Notes: generated by a model from the sequence alone, not told the origin. A stretch of 64,000 nt of DNA from JANMEX01 sp031422915 (GCA_031422915.1 JANPEK010000135.1:62001-126000); one strand, 5' to 3'. Counted from the stretch's first letter, positions 53,807 to 63,676 are shown. Program-made: numbers and translations.

Positions 53807-55015
53807 TTATTTGGCTTCTGGGGTAAAATGCTCGGCAAGACCCGGGTTGGTCACGAGATCGCATTTCTCATTTTCATAGGCGGGTGCGACGTCGTTGAAA
53901 GTCTCAATGATTTTGAAACTGTGGTTTTCGTCGCCCTCAGCGATATAGATGTTCTGACGCAAATGATGGGAACCCGCTTCGAGCTTGACCATACCGTTCG
54001 GAGCATCGAACGAAAGTCCGCTTTCAAGTGCTGCAATAACGTCGAGGGAATCGGTTTTGCCGGCCTTTTTCACCGCTTCCGCCCAAAGGTTGACCGCGTT
54101 CCAAACATCGACAGCCTCAGAGACGATTGGCGTTTCTGTTCCGTATTTGGCGGTCCACAATTTGACGAATTCGGTATTTGCCGGGTTATCGACAACCATG
54201 AAGTAGCCCTGATTGGCAATCAGACCTTTCCCGGCTTGCGGTGAAACAACGACTTGCTGGTTGCCCGAGCCATAATTGGTTGAAACAACACCAATACTTT
54301 CCTTCAAACCCGCGGCTGCGAACTGCTCAAGGAAACCGGTCTGGTTTGCGCCCACGGGAAGGGCGACCACGAAATTCGGCTTTGCTGCCTGAATCTTCTG
54401 AATGGTAGGCGCGTAGTCAGTCACGGTCAGCGCAAGGAAATCTTCGCCAACAACTTCTGCACCGAGTTTTGCGGCATATTCATGGACCCAATGAGCAGAT
54501 ATGGTCCCGAAATTATAATCCGGCGCCATAATGTAGATCTTCTTGCCATACTTTTTGACAGCCCAATCAATCAAAACTGAAAGCTGCTGTGAGGCAGACG
54601 GGCCGGTCACAAATGTCTGCTTGTCGCATGCCCCGCCCTCATAAAGCGATGAATAGAAGTAAGGAATGTTCGCACTGCGCATGATCGGCCGAATGGCCTC
54701 GCGTGAAGAACTCGTCAGGCCGGCGAACAATACCGAAATCTTGTCCTTCAAAATCGCGGTATTGGCATACTGGGTATATTTGCTCTGCTCGGACTGAGCG
54801 TCATAGGAAACCACCTCAATGGGTTCACCCAGCAACCCACCTTTTGCGTTGATATTTTCAACGGCAAGTGCCAGCGCATTGTTTTGCTGGATACCGTAAA
54901 TATTGAGGCCGCCGGTGAGATCGAAAATCGCACCGATTTTTGCGCCGGCGTTCGCCACTTGGGCAAAAAGTGCCGTAGACGCCAAGAGACCGAGTGTTAG
55001 AAATGTCTTTTTCAT
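53807..55015 (-). CDS. ABC importer substrate-binding protein, LivK/UrtA type
   Basis: The 402-residue protein has a signal peptide (LTLGLLASTALFAQVANA) and the LivK-like fold: KIGAIFDLTGGLNIYGIQQ, VSVLFAGLTSSSREAIRPI-like middle, PDYNFGTISAHWVHEYAAKL, and a Cys near the C-terminus (ENEKCDLVTN). It captures the amide in the periplasm. ATG 55015 has a GAGGGA site. It is the first gene of the operon and lies just after the attenuator. Confidence 0.92.
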   Translation of the reverse strand: MKKTFLTLGLLASTALFAQVANAGAKIGAIFDLTGGLNIYGIQQNNALALAVENINAKGGLLGEPIEVVSYDAQSEQSKYTQYANTAILKDKISVLFAGLTSSSREAIRPIMRSANIPYFYSSLYEGGACDKQTFVTGPSASQQLSVLIDWAVKKYGKKIYIMAPDYNFGTISAHWVHEYAAKLGAEVVGEDFLALTVTDYAPTIQKIQAAKPNFVVALPVGANQTGFLEQFAAAGLKESIGVVSTNYGSGNQQVVVSPQAGKGLIANQGYFMVVDNPANTEFVKLWTAKYGTETPIVSEAVDVWNAVNLWAEAVKKAGKTDSLDVIAALESGLSFDAPNGMVKLEAGSHHLRQNIYIAEGDENHSFKIIETFNDVAPAYENEKCDLVTNPGLAEHFTPEAK

Positions 55016-55066
55016 CTGAAGTGTTCCCTCTGTTTTGAAACAGCTGAACACATGAAACACGCGGGT

Positions 55067-55116
55067 AAAATAAAAAAAGCGACGCGCCGGAAACAAATGT
55101 TCAGCTAAGTCGCTTT
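55067..55116 (-). terminator. Rho-independent terminator in the amide operon leader
   Basis: Read on the minus strand, AAAGCGAC (55116-55109) pairs with GTCGCTTT (55083-55076) across a 25-base loop, and a run of T follows (TTTTTTTATTTT). It lies about 52 bases upstream of the first operon gene, so it would stop transcription before the coding region unless antitermination occurs. This is the expected target of AmiR. Confidence 0.8.
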
Positions 55117-55139
55117 GGATTTTACGTGCATCGTTGCAC
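55103..55139 (-). promoter_or_regulatory. Candidate ANTAR RNA target (hexaloop hairpin) upstream of terminator
   Basis: On the minus strand, GTGC-AACGAT-GCAC (55139-55126) is a 4-bp stem with a six-base loop having A at position 1 and G at position 4, the published ANTAR loop pattern. A second weaker six-base loop (AGC-GACTTA-GCT, 55114-55103) overlaps the 5' arm of the terminator, as needed for mutual exclusion, but its loop does not fit the consensus. Confidence 0.6.
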
Positions 55140-55193
55140 TGGGACAAACAAACACAGCCGGGAAGCTTCGTCAAGCGGTCATCGATGCATTTT

Positions 55194-55199
55194 GTTATA
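55194..55199 (-). promoter_or_regulatory. Possible -10 box of the amide operon
   Basis: TATAAC on the minus strand lies about 55 bases upstream of the hexaloop hairpin, after the end of the large helicase gene. The matching -35 region is weak, so this is only a candidate. Confidence 0.3.
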
Positions 55200-55225
55200 C
55201 ACTGGTCAAAGAGGTGAAATTGGAT

Positions 55226-58200
55226 TCAGGCGGCGATGCGCTCCTCACTCTCCCCAATGATATTCACATTGGCGTTGCCGGGCTTGTCCGAACCCGCAGC
55301 GAGGCTGGTTTCAATTTCTGCCAGCTCTACCCTCTTCAATTCAAGCTCGTCTTCAAATGCAAACGTTTCTCCCAGCCTTGGCTGGTAAGCGGCAAGCCGC
55401 TTTTCGCCTTCGGTCAGGCGGCGGCGATAATCCTGCCGCTCGTTCTCAAAGTTCGAGAGAGCATGCTCCAACCGCGAGATTGCGCCAAGTGGTGTGACCG
55501 TCATGGAAACGTCAACCTCATACCGCGCAACGGTGCGTCTCAGCATGGTCGTGTATTGGAAGCCCTCGCGGGCGACGCGTTTGCCCTCGAATTCAAGGTC
55601 AAAGCCGCCAATTGAGGCAATGATGCCTGCTTCTTCCTGACCGAGTTGAACCAGCGTAAGGATTTCCGTCATCAACGCTCTGCCCGCCAGCTTGCGGGCG
55701 TCAAAGCTCTTGCCATTGACCTGCATCTTGAATGCATCACCCTGCGTTGGAATAAGACGTTCGATGTCTTTGCCTATGCCTTCAATGCGCCGCGTCGAAA
55801 GCTCAATGTCCCTGGTCGCATCGCGGATTTGTCGGCGGATTGCATGTTGGTCGTCCACATGGGCGGCGTGCAGGCGTCCAAGCCGGGCGATCTCGGCTTC
55901 AAGCCCGGCCTTTTGCATCAGGCGCGGATCGCCGGAGGCAATGGCTTTGGCCATGGCGAACTGATTGGCCTGACCTGAGCCCAGATCTTCCAATCGTCGG
56001 ACGCTTGTATCACCCGAGAGCGCCGCGCCAATGAACCGGGCCTTGCGCTCGTTGTTCTGCCACATGGTGGCATCAAGCGAGCCGAGTGTCGCATAGGCAT
56101 AAAGGCCGACTTCCTCATGTTGATTGCCTTGCCGGACAATGCGCCCTTCCCGCTGCTCAATCTGGCTTGGCAGCCAAGGAACGTCCAGATGATGCAGTGC
56201 CGCAAGTCGGGTCTGGACGTTGACGCCGGTTCCCATGGTTTCTGACGATCCGATGAGAAAGCGCACCTTGCCGGAATTGAACTCATTGAACAGCCGCTGT
56301 TTGGCTTCCGACTTTTTGGAATCCTGCATAAAGGCGATTTCTGAAGGCGGGATTCCAAGACGAATGAGTTCATTGCGTATCCAGCGATAGGCGGAGAATC
56401 CGCGTGTGGATTCCACCGCTATTGTCCCCAAATCCGAGAATATCATCTGACCGGCGCCTGTCCGGTCAAACGGCTTACCGTCCTTGCGATAAAAAACCCG
56501 TTTGCTCGTCTCCTGCCAAATGCGAAAGACATTGGCGATCATCAGATTGAGCTTGTTGCCCGGTTCATTGTGATGATCGGGATCGACCAAGCGCAGATCA
56601 ATCGCTGCATGTCTTCCGTCCGTGATGACCGAGAGCAGAATATCATCGCCCGGCTTTGGCGCACCCTCGCGCTCTTCAATGGCCTTGATGCGCTGATCGA
56701 GCGTTTGCTGATAGGCTTTGAAGGCCGGCGTTGTCTCCGCCGTAATGATCTGGCGCTTACCACCAAAGATCGACGGGACTTTGACATATTGGCGAAGGTC
56801 GGAGGGCTGAACGACATCGGCAAACGAGCGGAACATGGCAATCAGCTCCGGCACATTCACAAATTCCGCAAAGCGCGTGACCGGCCGGTATTTGCCGGAC
56901 GGCTGGAGTTCAAGTTCGGTCGATGTGTCGCCGAATGTTGACGCCCAGGCATCAAACTCATGCAGACCGCGCTCATGCAGCGCCTCATTATCCATCAGGC
57001 GCTGGACGGTGAACATTTCTCCAAGCGTGTTGGTGATTGGGGTGCCGGAAGCGAGAATGAGTGATCTGCCCGGATTCTTGATTTCCAGAAACCGGGATTT
57101 GACGAAGAGGTCCCAAGCGCGCTGTGAGCCATTGGGATCAACACCCCGGAGCGAGGTCATATTCGTGGCGAAGGAGAGTTTGCGGAACTCCTGCGCCTCA
57201 TCGACAATAATCTGGTCTATGCCGAGTTCCGAGATGGTGAGAAGATCGTCTTTGCGCGAAGTCAATGCCTCCAACCGCGCCGCATGACCTTCCTTCATGC
57301 GCTCAATGCGCTTGCGTGACAGCCGGTCCTCACGGTCGACGTTCAGAAGTAGTTCCTCATAGGCTTGCAACTCGCCCGCAATCATCTCCCGTTCAAAGGC
57401 GGCTGGCACCGGAATGAACTTGAAGGCCGAATGCGTGATGATGATCGCATCCCAATTTGCAGTAGCGGCACGCGATAAGAAACGATGACGCTTGTCTTTG
57501 ACGAAGTTCGTCTCATCGGCGACGAGGATGCGCGCATTGGGATAAAGCGCCAGAAACTCGCGCGCCGCCTGAGCCAAGCAGTGGCCCGGCACGACCAGCA
57601 TCGCCTTGTTGATAAGGCCAAGCCGCCGCTGTTCCATGATGGCTGCAGCAATACTGAGTGTTTTGCCTGCACCCACCGCATGAGCCATATAGGTTGAACC
57701 TGACGCAATAATCCGCCAGATCACCCGCTTCTGATGGCCATATAGAGAAAAGGCGCCCGAGGCGCCTGGAAGCTGAAGATGGTTCCCGTCGAAATGACGG
57801 GGCACCAGATTATTGAAACGGTCGTTGTAGAGCGGCGCTAGCCGGTCGGTGCGGTCCGGGTCTGTCCATATCCAAGCCTGAAACGCCGTCTTGATCTTGG
57901 CGAGCTTTTCCTTGGCGGCTTCCGTGGCTTCTGAGTTCAGAATCCGCCGCTCGGTCAAACCGTCGCGCACCGTGTCAAAGATCTGCGGAATGCTCGAGTT
58001 CAGAGCATCCGACAGAAGTAATCCGGCATGGCGGCGATGTGTGCCCCATTCGGATGTTCCGGCAGCCAGATATTCAAGCTGGCGCGCTTCTACCGTCCAA
58101 CAGGCCAGTTCCGGCGTGTGGTGGATGACGATCGACGTATCCATGACTTCCGCAACAAAGGCGACAATATCAGCTGCCGGTATCCAGGGCGCACCAAGCC

Positions 58201-60343
58201 GGGCGGTGATGTCGGAAGGCTTGAGATCAACCGGCTGAACGGCACGCAAAGCCTCGACATTGCGGGCAAACACAGGGTCAAGCGCAGCGGCAGCTTCTGC
58301 GAGTTGGAGCTTCGTGCGAACAGCGCCGGACAGATAAGCATCCGCCGTCTGCCACGCCCCGCTTGATGGATCGCGGAAAATGGCAGAGCCGAGCTCAGTG
58401 ATGACGCTTGACGTGTCACAATGCATAAGTTCCGCGACATGATCCGGATCGACATGGCCGCGTTCATTCAGGACCACGGCAAGCGCATCGAGCGCCGATA
58501 TGATGATCGGCGGCGCAGGCGGCGATATCACCCGTTCCGTAAAGATCGGTCCGGGCTTGGCTGTGTTGGTCTCAAGATCATAGTCTTCAATCGAGGCGAC
58601 CAGCCAGCAATCGGGATCGTCCAGGAACCGTGCGAGATTGGGACGGCGGTGCGTCTCGCGCACCTCGCCGGTTTCCTCATCCGTCGCCGTTGAGACGGAT
58701 GTGAAATTGATCGGTCCGAACTCGCGGACGAAACTTGACCATGCGATCCGCAGGCGGACTTGAGCTTGTGCATAAGGCTGATCGGTTTCTTGAGAGTGGA
58801 GGATTTCCCGAACGGCATCGCGGATGGGAATGAATTTGCGAATTATCAGCGCGTGCTTGGCGAATATTCCGTCTTTCGAGCGCGCGGATTTGATCGCGAC
58901 GGGTTGAAACTGACCGTCCACGACCTGCATCAGCGCGCTACCCTTGCCGATGAAATAACTGCCTTCGCGGATATTGCTGCCTGCAAGAACACTGGTCGCG
59001 ATTAAACCACTCGCTTTGTCCGCGAATGCTGCATCGATGACTTCCGGCTCTCCGTCATAAATGCCGTCCGGCAGGTTCGTGAGTGCGAACGTAAGTTCGT
59101 CTACAAGAACCGCGCCCTCCTTCGGGCGGCAGACATAAGTCTCGTCATTGCCAAATCGCCCGCTTGTGAGGTCGTGCGTGCCGAGCACCATTTCGGGATG
59201 GTAAGAGAAGTATTGGTTGACCTTGATCGCGGCGCGCTCCTCAGTCGCAGGCGCCACTTCAACTGTATCAAGCGAGATCTTGTTACGCGGGGCCTCCTCC
59301 GCGCGGCGCTTGCGGAAGAACAATATATCCACGCCGACATCGGTGCCGGCATCCTCGCGAAAACTGCCCTCGGGCAGCCGGATTGCACTGACTAAATCCG
59401 CCATTCCCAATATATGCTGACGCGCCCGCGCGTCCTCCTTGTCCATTGTGCCATAGCTGGTGACAAAAGCGGCAAGGCCGCCGGGTTTTAGGCGGTCGAT
59501 GGCCTTGGCGATGAAATAATCATGCAGCCGAAGACCAAGTTTGCGGAACGCCGGATCGCTGCGGACTATGCGGTCCGAGAAGGGCGGATTGCCGATGGCG
59601 AGATCAAAATGTTGTGGCAAGTGAGCTTTGGCGAAGTCGGTATTGATGATGCCAGCGCGCGGCTGCAGGAGTCGGGCAATCCGCGCTGTGACCGGGTCCA
59701 ATTCAACGCCTGTGACTTGCGAGGCTCGGCGCAATGCTTCCGGCATCAGCGCGGGAAACAGCCCGGTGCCAATGCCGGGTTCCAGCACCCGCCCTCCCCG
59801 AAACCCGAGCTGTAGAATCCCTTTCCACATCGCCCTGACAATGAATTCCGGCGTGAAATGCGCATATTGGGTGCAGCGGGCAAGCGAGGCGTAATCGGTT
59901 GCGGCAATCGCGCTTTCGAGCTCTGTGCCAACCTCCTGCCAGCCTTTGCGGAACACCGCCTCTCCCGGACGGCGGAAACAGGCATTGGCCAGTTCCGACG
60001 CACCGAAGCCGGTGAAACGGATCAACTGCGCCTGTTCTTCCGGCGTCGCGGATCGCTGCTCGGTTTCAATTAAGGCTGCGAGCTTGATGGCGGCGAGATT
60101 GTCTCGGGCGCGATCCTTCCACGATTTGGCCAGGCTGCGATTGCCGTTGAGACGGTAATTGCGCGCCCCATCGGCAGGCGACGGGACCGGCTTACGAAGC
60201 GGGTCCTCCGGTATGTGCTGCGGTTGAGCGTGATCGTCTTCTTCAAACTGATCACTTCCTCTACCAACCGGAAAGGCCGACAAGCCAAATCCGGACAGGG
60301 CAGTGTTGCCGAAAAGATCGAGGGTGAATGGGTCAAGCGACAT
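55226..60343 (-). CDS. Very large methyltransferase-helicase protein, DarB-like
   Basis: The 1,705-residue protein has an N6-adenine methyltransferase-type domain (SAM motif LEPGIGTG at 187-194, catalytic NPPF at 252-255). A long middle section follows, then an SF2/SNF2-type helicase with Walker A HAVGAGKT near 885 and VDEAQEF near 1045. The helicase C-terminal part contains LIGSSETMGTGVNVQTRLAA and IEQREGRIVRQGNQ. A coiled tail ends it. The fusion resembles phage P1 DarB-type antirestriction proteins common on alphaproteobacterial plasmids. AAGGAG precedes the ATG. Confidence 0.88.
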   Translation of the reverse strand: MSLDPFTLDLFGNTALSGFGLSAFPVGRGSDQFEEDDHAQPQHIPEDPLRKPVPSPADGARNYRLNGNRSLAKSWKDRARDNLAAIKLAALIETEQRSATPEEQAQLIRFTGFGASELANACFRRPGEAVFRKGWQEVGTELESAIAATDYASLARCTQYAHFTPEFIVRAMWKGILQLGFRGGRVLEPGIGTGLFPALMPEALRRASQVTGVELDPVTARIARLLQPRAGIINTDFAKAHLPQHFDLAIGNPPFSDRIVRSDPAFRKLGLRLHDYFIAKAIDRLKPGGLAAFVTSYGTMDKEDARARQHILGMADLVSAIRLPEGSFREDAGTDVGVDILFFRKRRAEEAPRNKISLDTVEVAPATEERAAIKVNQYFSYHPEMVLGTHDLTSGRFGNDETYVCRPKEGAVLVDELTFALTNLPDGIYDGEPEVIDAAFADKASGLIATSVLAGSNIREGSYFIGKGSALMQVVDGQFQPVAIKSARSKDGIFAKHALIIRKFIPIRDAVREILHSQETDQPYAQAQVRLRIAWSSFVREFGPINFTSVSTATDEETGEVRETHRRPNLARFLDDPDCWLVASIEDYDLETNTAKPGPIFTERVISPPAPPIIISALDALAVVLNERGHVDPDHVAELMHCDTSSVITELGSAIFRDPSSGAWQTADAYLSGAVRTKLQLAEAAAALDPVFARNVEALRAVQPVDLKPSDITARLGAPWIPAADIVAFVAEVMDTSIVIHHTPELACWTVEARQLEYLAAGTSEWGTHRRHAGLLLSDALNSSIPQIFDTVRDGLTERRILNSEATEAAKEKLAKIKTAFQAWIWTDPDRTDRLAPLYNDRFNNLVPRHFDGNHLQLPGASGAFSLYGHQKRVIWRIIASGSTYMAHAVGAGKTLSIAAAIMEQRRLGLINKAMLVVPGHCLAQAAREFLALYPNARILVADETNFVKDKRHRFLSRAATANWDAIIITHSAFKFIPVPAAFEREMIAGELQAYEELLLNVDREDRLSRKRIERMKEGHAARLEALTSRKDDLLTISELGIDQIIVDEAQEFRKLSFATNMTSLRGVDPNGSQRAWDLFVKSRFLEIKNPGRSLILASGTPITNTLGEMFTVQRLMDNEALHERGLHEFDAWASTFGDTSTELELQPSGKYRPVTRFAEFVNVPELIAMFRSFADVVQPSDLRQYVKVPSIFGGKRQIITAETTPAFKAYQQTLDQRIKAIEEREGAPKPGDDILLSVITDGRHAAIDLRLVDPDHHNEPGNKLNLMIANVFRIWQETSKRVFYRKDGKPFDRTGAGQMIFSDLGTIAVESTRGFSAYRWIRNELIRLGIPPSEIAFMQDSKKSEAKQRLFNEFNSGKVRFLIGSSETMGTGVNVQTRLAALHHLDVPWLPSQIEQREGRIVRQGNQHEEVGLYAYATLGSLDATMWQNNERKARFIGAALSGDTSVRRLEDLGSGQANQFAMAKAIASGDPRLMQKAGLEAEIARLGRLHAAHVDDQHAIRRQIRDATRDIELSTRRIEGIGKDIERLIPTQGDAFKMQVNGKSFDARKLAGRALMTEILTLVQLGQEEAGIIASIGGFDLEFEGKRVAREGFQYTTMLRRTVARYEVDVSMTVTPLGAISRLEHALSNFENERQDYRRRLTEGEKRLAAYQPRLGETFAFEDELELKRVELAEIETSLAAGSDKPGNANVNIIGESEERIAA

Positions 60344-60467
60344 GGATTAAACTCCTTTGAAAAACGAACGCCATCGCGCCTCGGGGCAAGCCTGCGAAGC
60401 GATTTGATGGGCGGGATTTGAGGGGATGGGACTTGATGCCCCGGCTTGTGCAGGACGCCGTGGTAGA

Positions 60468-61073
60468 TCAGGCGGCGATCAGTTCCGGCATGAAGCGCAG
60501 TTGCACGGGCAGCTTGGCGGCGATTTCGTCATCGCTGAGTTCATCGAGCAGTTTCAGCGTCATGCCCTCCCTGCCACCACAGTACAGCACGGTGCGCTGT
60601 CCGCGTTTGGAAGCGGCAAACCGCTGACCCGCATAACCGCGATAGTCGCCATGCGTGCTGCTCCAGATGTGCTCAAGCCGCTCCTCGCGCGTCATGGCTC
60701 GGACGGGATGTGATTCGCGTTCAATGATTGCCGCACGCAGGCGTTCCGGAGAGCCCCTGTCTGACAGATCACAATAGCCGTGGAACCAGCGGCACACATC
60801 GTCAATGTTCAGCACCAGAAACACGCTCGTCACATTGCCCGCTTGGAATTCGCGCATGGCGAACAGGTCGCCCCGGACAAACAAGGGCGGGAGGATTTGC
60901 AACATATAGTCATGATCGGCTTCGGTGATTTCGAACCATTCGCCGGCATAGATCGAGCCGGAATGGCGGGGTTCATCGAACGGCGCCTCACTATGGCGGT
61001 TGAAAATCTGGAACATCTGGTATCGGCTGGCGACACCCTGAAACACTTTGCGAAACGAATGAGAGGTTTGCAT
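60468..61073 (-). CDS. DUF1419 family protein
   Basis: The protein has about 201 residues from ATG 61073 (AAGGAG site). Segments such as FNRHSEAPFDEPRHSGSIYA, GEWFEITEADHDYMLQILPP and FQAGNVTSVFLVL match the DUF1419 family found on rhizobial plasmids. The function is unknown. It sits next to the DarB-like gene on the same strand. Confidence 0.8.
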   Translation of the reverse strand: MQTSHSFRKVFQGVASRYQMFQIFNRHSEAPFDEPRHSGSIYAGEWFEITEADHDYMLQILPPLFVRGDLFAMREFQAGNVTSVFLVLNIDDVCRWFHGYCDLSDRGSPERLRAAIIERESHPVRAMTREERLEHIWSSTHGDYRGYAGQRFAASKRGQRTVLYCGGREGMTLKLLDELSDDEIAAKLPVQLRFMPELIAA

Positions 61074-61247
61074 GACAGCTCCTTTGGTCGAAAGTAGAGG
61101 CGGTGCAGCCGCTGCGGCCACACCTTCTCCTCATGCTTTCTCATGACCTCACATCAGCGGTCGCGTCCCGGAGGACGGGTCAAGGGCCGCGCTAGCGGGC
61201 GAAGCTTCACCCTTGATGCGCGCCTTCGGGCATGCGGCAGCCGGGTT

Positions 61248-62198
61248 TTATCCCCTCTGTTCCCCTCTCCCATTTTTGGCTTTGTCGAGCCCTTGCGACA
61301 AAGCCTTCAGGTCTTCATTCCAGTCTTCATGTTCAGGCAACATCCGCGAAAACCTGCATCCAGCTTCCTGAGCGATAAGACGCAGCCGCTCGGCGTAAGT
61401 CTCACCCTGCCAGTTCCGGTCGGTCGCGGCGACAAGATGAAGGCCAGGTGTCTGGGCATAGTCGCGGAGCAGAGCATCGGTGTTCGGCGACCAGCCGCCG
61501 CCGGTGCTGACATAAAGTGTCTCGGACAAGTTGGCGGACTGCGTTGTCTCGATGGCAGCAAGGCTCAGGGCGTCAATGGCGGCCTCCGTGACGCAAAGCC
61601 TTTTTGGGTTGGCTGCACCGAAGTGAAATAGCCGCTTCGACCCGCCGGTCGCAAAGCCGCGCCATTGCGGCCCGCGTTCTTCCCAACCGGTGAACTTTCC
61701 TGCCGCGTCTTTATGTGCTGCCCAGAGGCTGCCGTATGGGCCTTCTCGGATGCAGTCTTGGGCAATGGCTCGGTGAAGAGTGATTTGCGGGATGCCGCGC
61801 ACGTCAAGGAGGTAGCGCCATGTCGATGAATTGGGTTTGACGCGCTGTTTGGTGTTCCATCGTGTTGTGACGGACGAAACTGACTTGTCGCGGAATGGTT
61901 TCCTCCAGACTGGCTGCGACAGAGCGAACCCAACTAATTCACTCACCCGTTCCAAGGCGTCAACAAAGCCGAAATTGCCGAGGTGCTCTGACAGGCCAAA
62001 CACATCGCCCTTGGCCTCCGACATGGGATCAAACCAGCCTTTGCCGGCATGGGTGACAATGACAATCTCGCCCTCCCCGCGCCGGTATTTGACGGCGCGT
62101 TTTGTGCTTTCCTTGGCATCCAGCATCCATCCGTCAGCTTCGAGAACTGCACTGCAGGACACCTTGTCGCGTAGGGCTTCCAGATCCTTTCGTTTCAT
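61248..62198 (-). CDS. DUF3991/TOPRIM domain protein
   Basis: The protein has about 316 residues from ATG 62198 (AAGGAG site). The N-terminal part has DUF3991-like features (KYRRGEGEIVIVTHAGKGWF, DPMSEAKGDVFGLSEHLGNF). The C-terminal part is a primase-type TOPRIM domain (RLCVTEAAIDALSLAAIE, HLVAATDRNWQGETYAERL). It is probably involved in replication or processing of transferred DNA. The end (EHEDWNEDLKAL) is typical of relaxase- or primase-linked TOPRIMs. Confidence 0.85.
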   Translation of the reverse strand: MKRKDLEALRDKVSCSAVLEADGWMLDAKESTKRAVKYRRGEGEIVIVTHAGKGWFDPMSEAKGDVFGLSEHLGNFGFVDALERVSELVGFALSQPVWRKPFRDKSVSSVTTRWNTKQRVKPNSSTWRYLLDVRGIPQITLHRAIAQDCIREGPYGSLWAAHKDAAGKFTGWEERGPQWRGFATGGSKRLFHFGAANPKRLCVTEAAIDALSLAAIETTQSANLSETLYVSTGGGWSPNTDALLRDYAQTPGLHLVAATDRNWQGETYAERLRLIAQEAGCRFSRMLPEHEDWNEDLKALSQGLDKAKNGRGEQRG

Positions 62199-62398
62199 AT
62201 TTCTCTCCTTGCGAACCCGCAAAGCGACGTTCGCATTCCTGATCGTGTTGGGTTTCTGTTTTCCGTCGTTCTGGGAAGACCACTCCCCGAAAGCGAAGAC
62301 CGAAGAGCGCAAGGGCGCGGATCGGAGAGAGACACTTGGATTGATCCGACCCGCGGCGAAGCCTCCCTTTTGCGCTTCGAGACGCAAGCGTCAGGGCA

Positions 62399-62419
62399 GT
62401 TCGGCTCAATGAGCCGAAC
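62399..62419. terminator. Hairpin overlapping the stop of the small gene
   Basis: GTTCGGCTCAATGAGCCGAAC has a 9-bp perfect stem and a three-base loop. It covers the last codons and stop of the gene at 62406. No T-run is present; it may act as a terminator or mRNA stabiliser. Confidence 0.45.
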
Positions 62420-62588
62420 CGATCTCGAAGGGATCGTAAATGTGAATGACCGTTTCTTCGTCGCCGTCATATTCGGCAGATGGCATCACGCCGAACTGGC
62501 CCTCGTTCTGAAACAGCGTCACTGGCGTCATCAGCATCTGGGCGAGATTGAATGCGTTGTTCTGGGCGAGGATGAAATTGTGCGACAT
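62406..62588 (-). CDS. Small plasmid protein of unknown function (60 aa)
   Basis: The protein (FILAQNNAFNLAQMLMTPVT, EGQFGVMPSAEYDGDEETVI) has good codon structure, a GGGAG ribosome site and an acidic composition. No family is recognised. It is the first of the minus-strand backbone genes that include DUF3991/TOPRIM, DUF1419 and the DarB-like protein. Confidence 0.6.
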   Translation of the reverse strand: MSHNFILAQNNAFNLAQMLMTPVTLFQNEGQFGVMPSAEYDGDEETVIHIYDPFEIGSAH

Positions 62589-63086
62589 TTGTCAAAGCTC
62601 CCGTTTGAACGGGGACCATCCCCGCTCGACAGGCGCCCGAATGTGCCAAGACTGACCGCGATCACCGCAGAGGCGTCAGCCGACAGCGGCCGCATCGCCA
62701 GATAGCGGACCCCTTGCGGGTTGAACGAAAGGGCAAGGAATGGGACTTGGGACTTAAGCCGAAAGAGCGGGGATGTTACCCTTTTGAATGGGAATAGAAA
62801 CTGATGTGCAATTGCAGATGCCACATCGCTTCATCGTCATGCCGTTGGCTAGTTTGTCGGCATTGATGCTGGCTCGACGAAGGTCGATTTTTAGGCGCTG
62901 GGCGTATGGCGAAAGCTGTCAGGCATGAGACAACCTATTCGCTGTCATATTGGTTTGTAAGTGCACGGTCCCGAAAGTTGTCCGCCTCGCAAATAAGTGT
63001 TCGAAGGCGCAGTTGATGACGAACCATAGGCAGACCGCACCCAGAGGGTTCAGGGGCTGGGCGCAACCTCTTCCGTAATGCGTTAC

Positions 63087-63116
63087 TGACCAATGTTTAG
63101 ATATAAATATTGGTCA
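63087..63116. repeat. 8-bp inverted repeat around an AT-rich centre
   Basis: TGACCAAT (63087-63094) and ATTGGTCA (63109-63116) are exact complements across 14 AT-rich bases (GTTTAGATATAAAT). The layout fits a transcription factor operator overlapping a promoter, but no adjacent gene was identified. Confidence 0.45.
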
Positions 63117-63421
63117 AAAATCGGAAATCACATGCTACTCTTGTAGCCGGCAGACACATCCCCGCCCGGCGTTGTCACACGCATGTTCATGGCATTAGAC
63201 TCCATTACAGGGCCGCAGGAGACCTTCTCTCTCGCCCTCAATTCGTCATCGTACTCTCCGCCAATCTCTCACTCTCGAAAGGCCTGATGATACAAACCCC
63301 CAGCGCATGCGTTCCATGTACTGCGGGTTTGCCTCCAACCGCTGCAGCCGCTCACAACCCCGCCGCCTTAACGGCCAGCGCCGAAGGTGTCGGCCCAGAC
63401 GAAATTGGGTCACAAAGCGGA

Positions 63422-63466
63422 GCCGCCGGAATGGCCGATCAAACGGACATTATCCATTCCGGCGGC
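63422..63466. repeat. Perfect 13-bp GC-rich inverted repeat
   Basis: GCCGCCGGAATGG (63422-63434) and CCATTCCGGCGGC (63454-63466) are perfect complements with a 19-base spacer. The hairpin would be very stable and lies in non-coding sequence. There is no T-run. Its role is unknown. Confidence 0.6.
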
Positions 63467-63676
63467 AGAGCCGGTCTACCAGCCCCGCAGACCGGTTAAC
63501 GAGGCAACCGCAAGAGGGTCAGCATAGCGCCGACGAAGGCGGGACCCGGGACCGATTGTCCCCGGCGAGGGGTGCCGCATGAAAGCCCGGAGGGATGCGC
63601 GAGTTTGGGTGCCGTGCGTGTTGGTAGATAGAGGGGATTTTCTCTTGCTGGCGAATTTTGTTTGACAGTTTGTTTT

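Larger units (their letters stand above)
62589..63660. other. Long non-coding stretch with dyads
   Basis: No convincing gene was found in about 1.07 kb. It contains the inverted repeats described at 63087 and 63422. A plus-strand frame from 63110 has no protein-like features. It may be an origin, a regulatory RNA region or decayed sequence. Confidence 0.45.
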
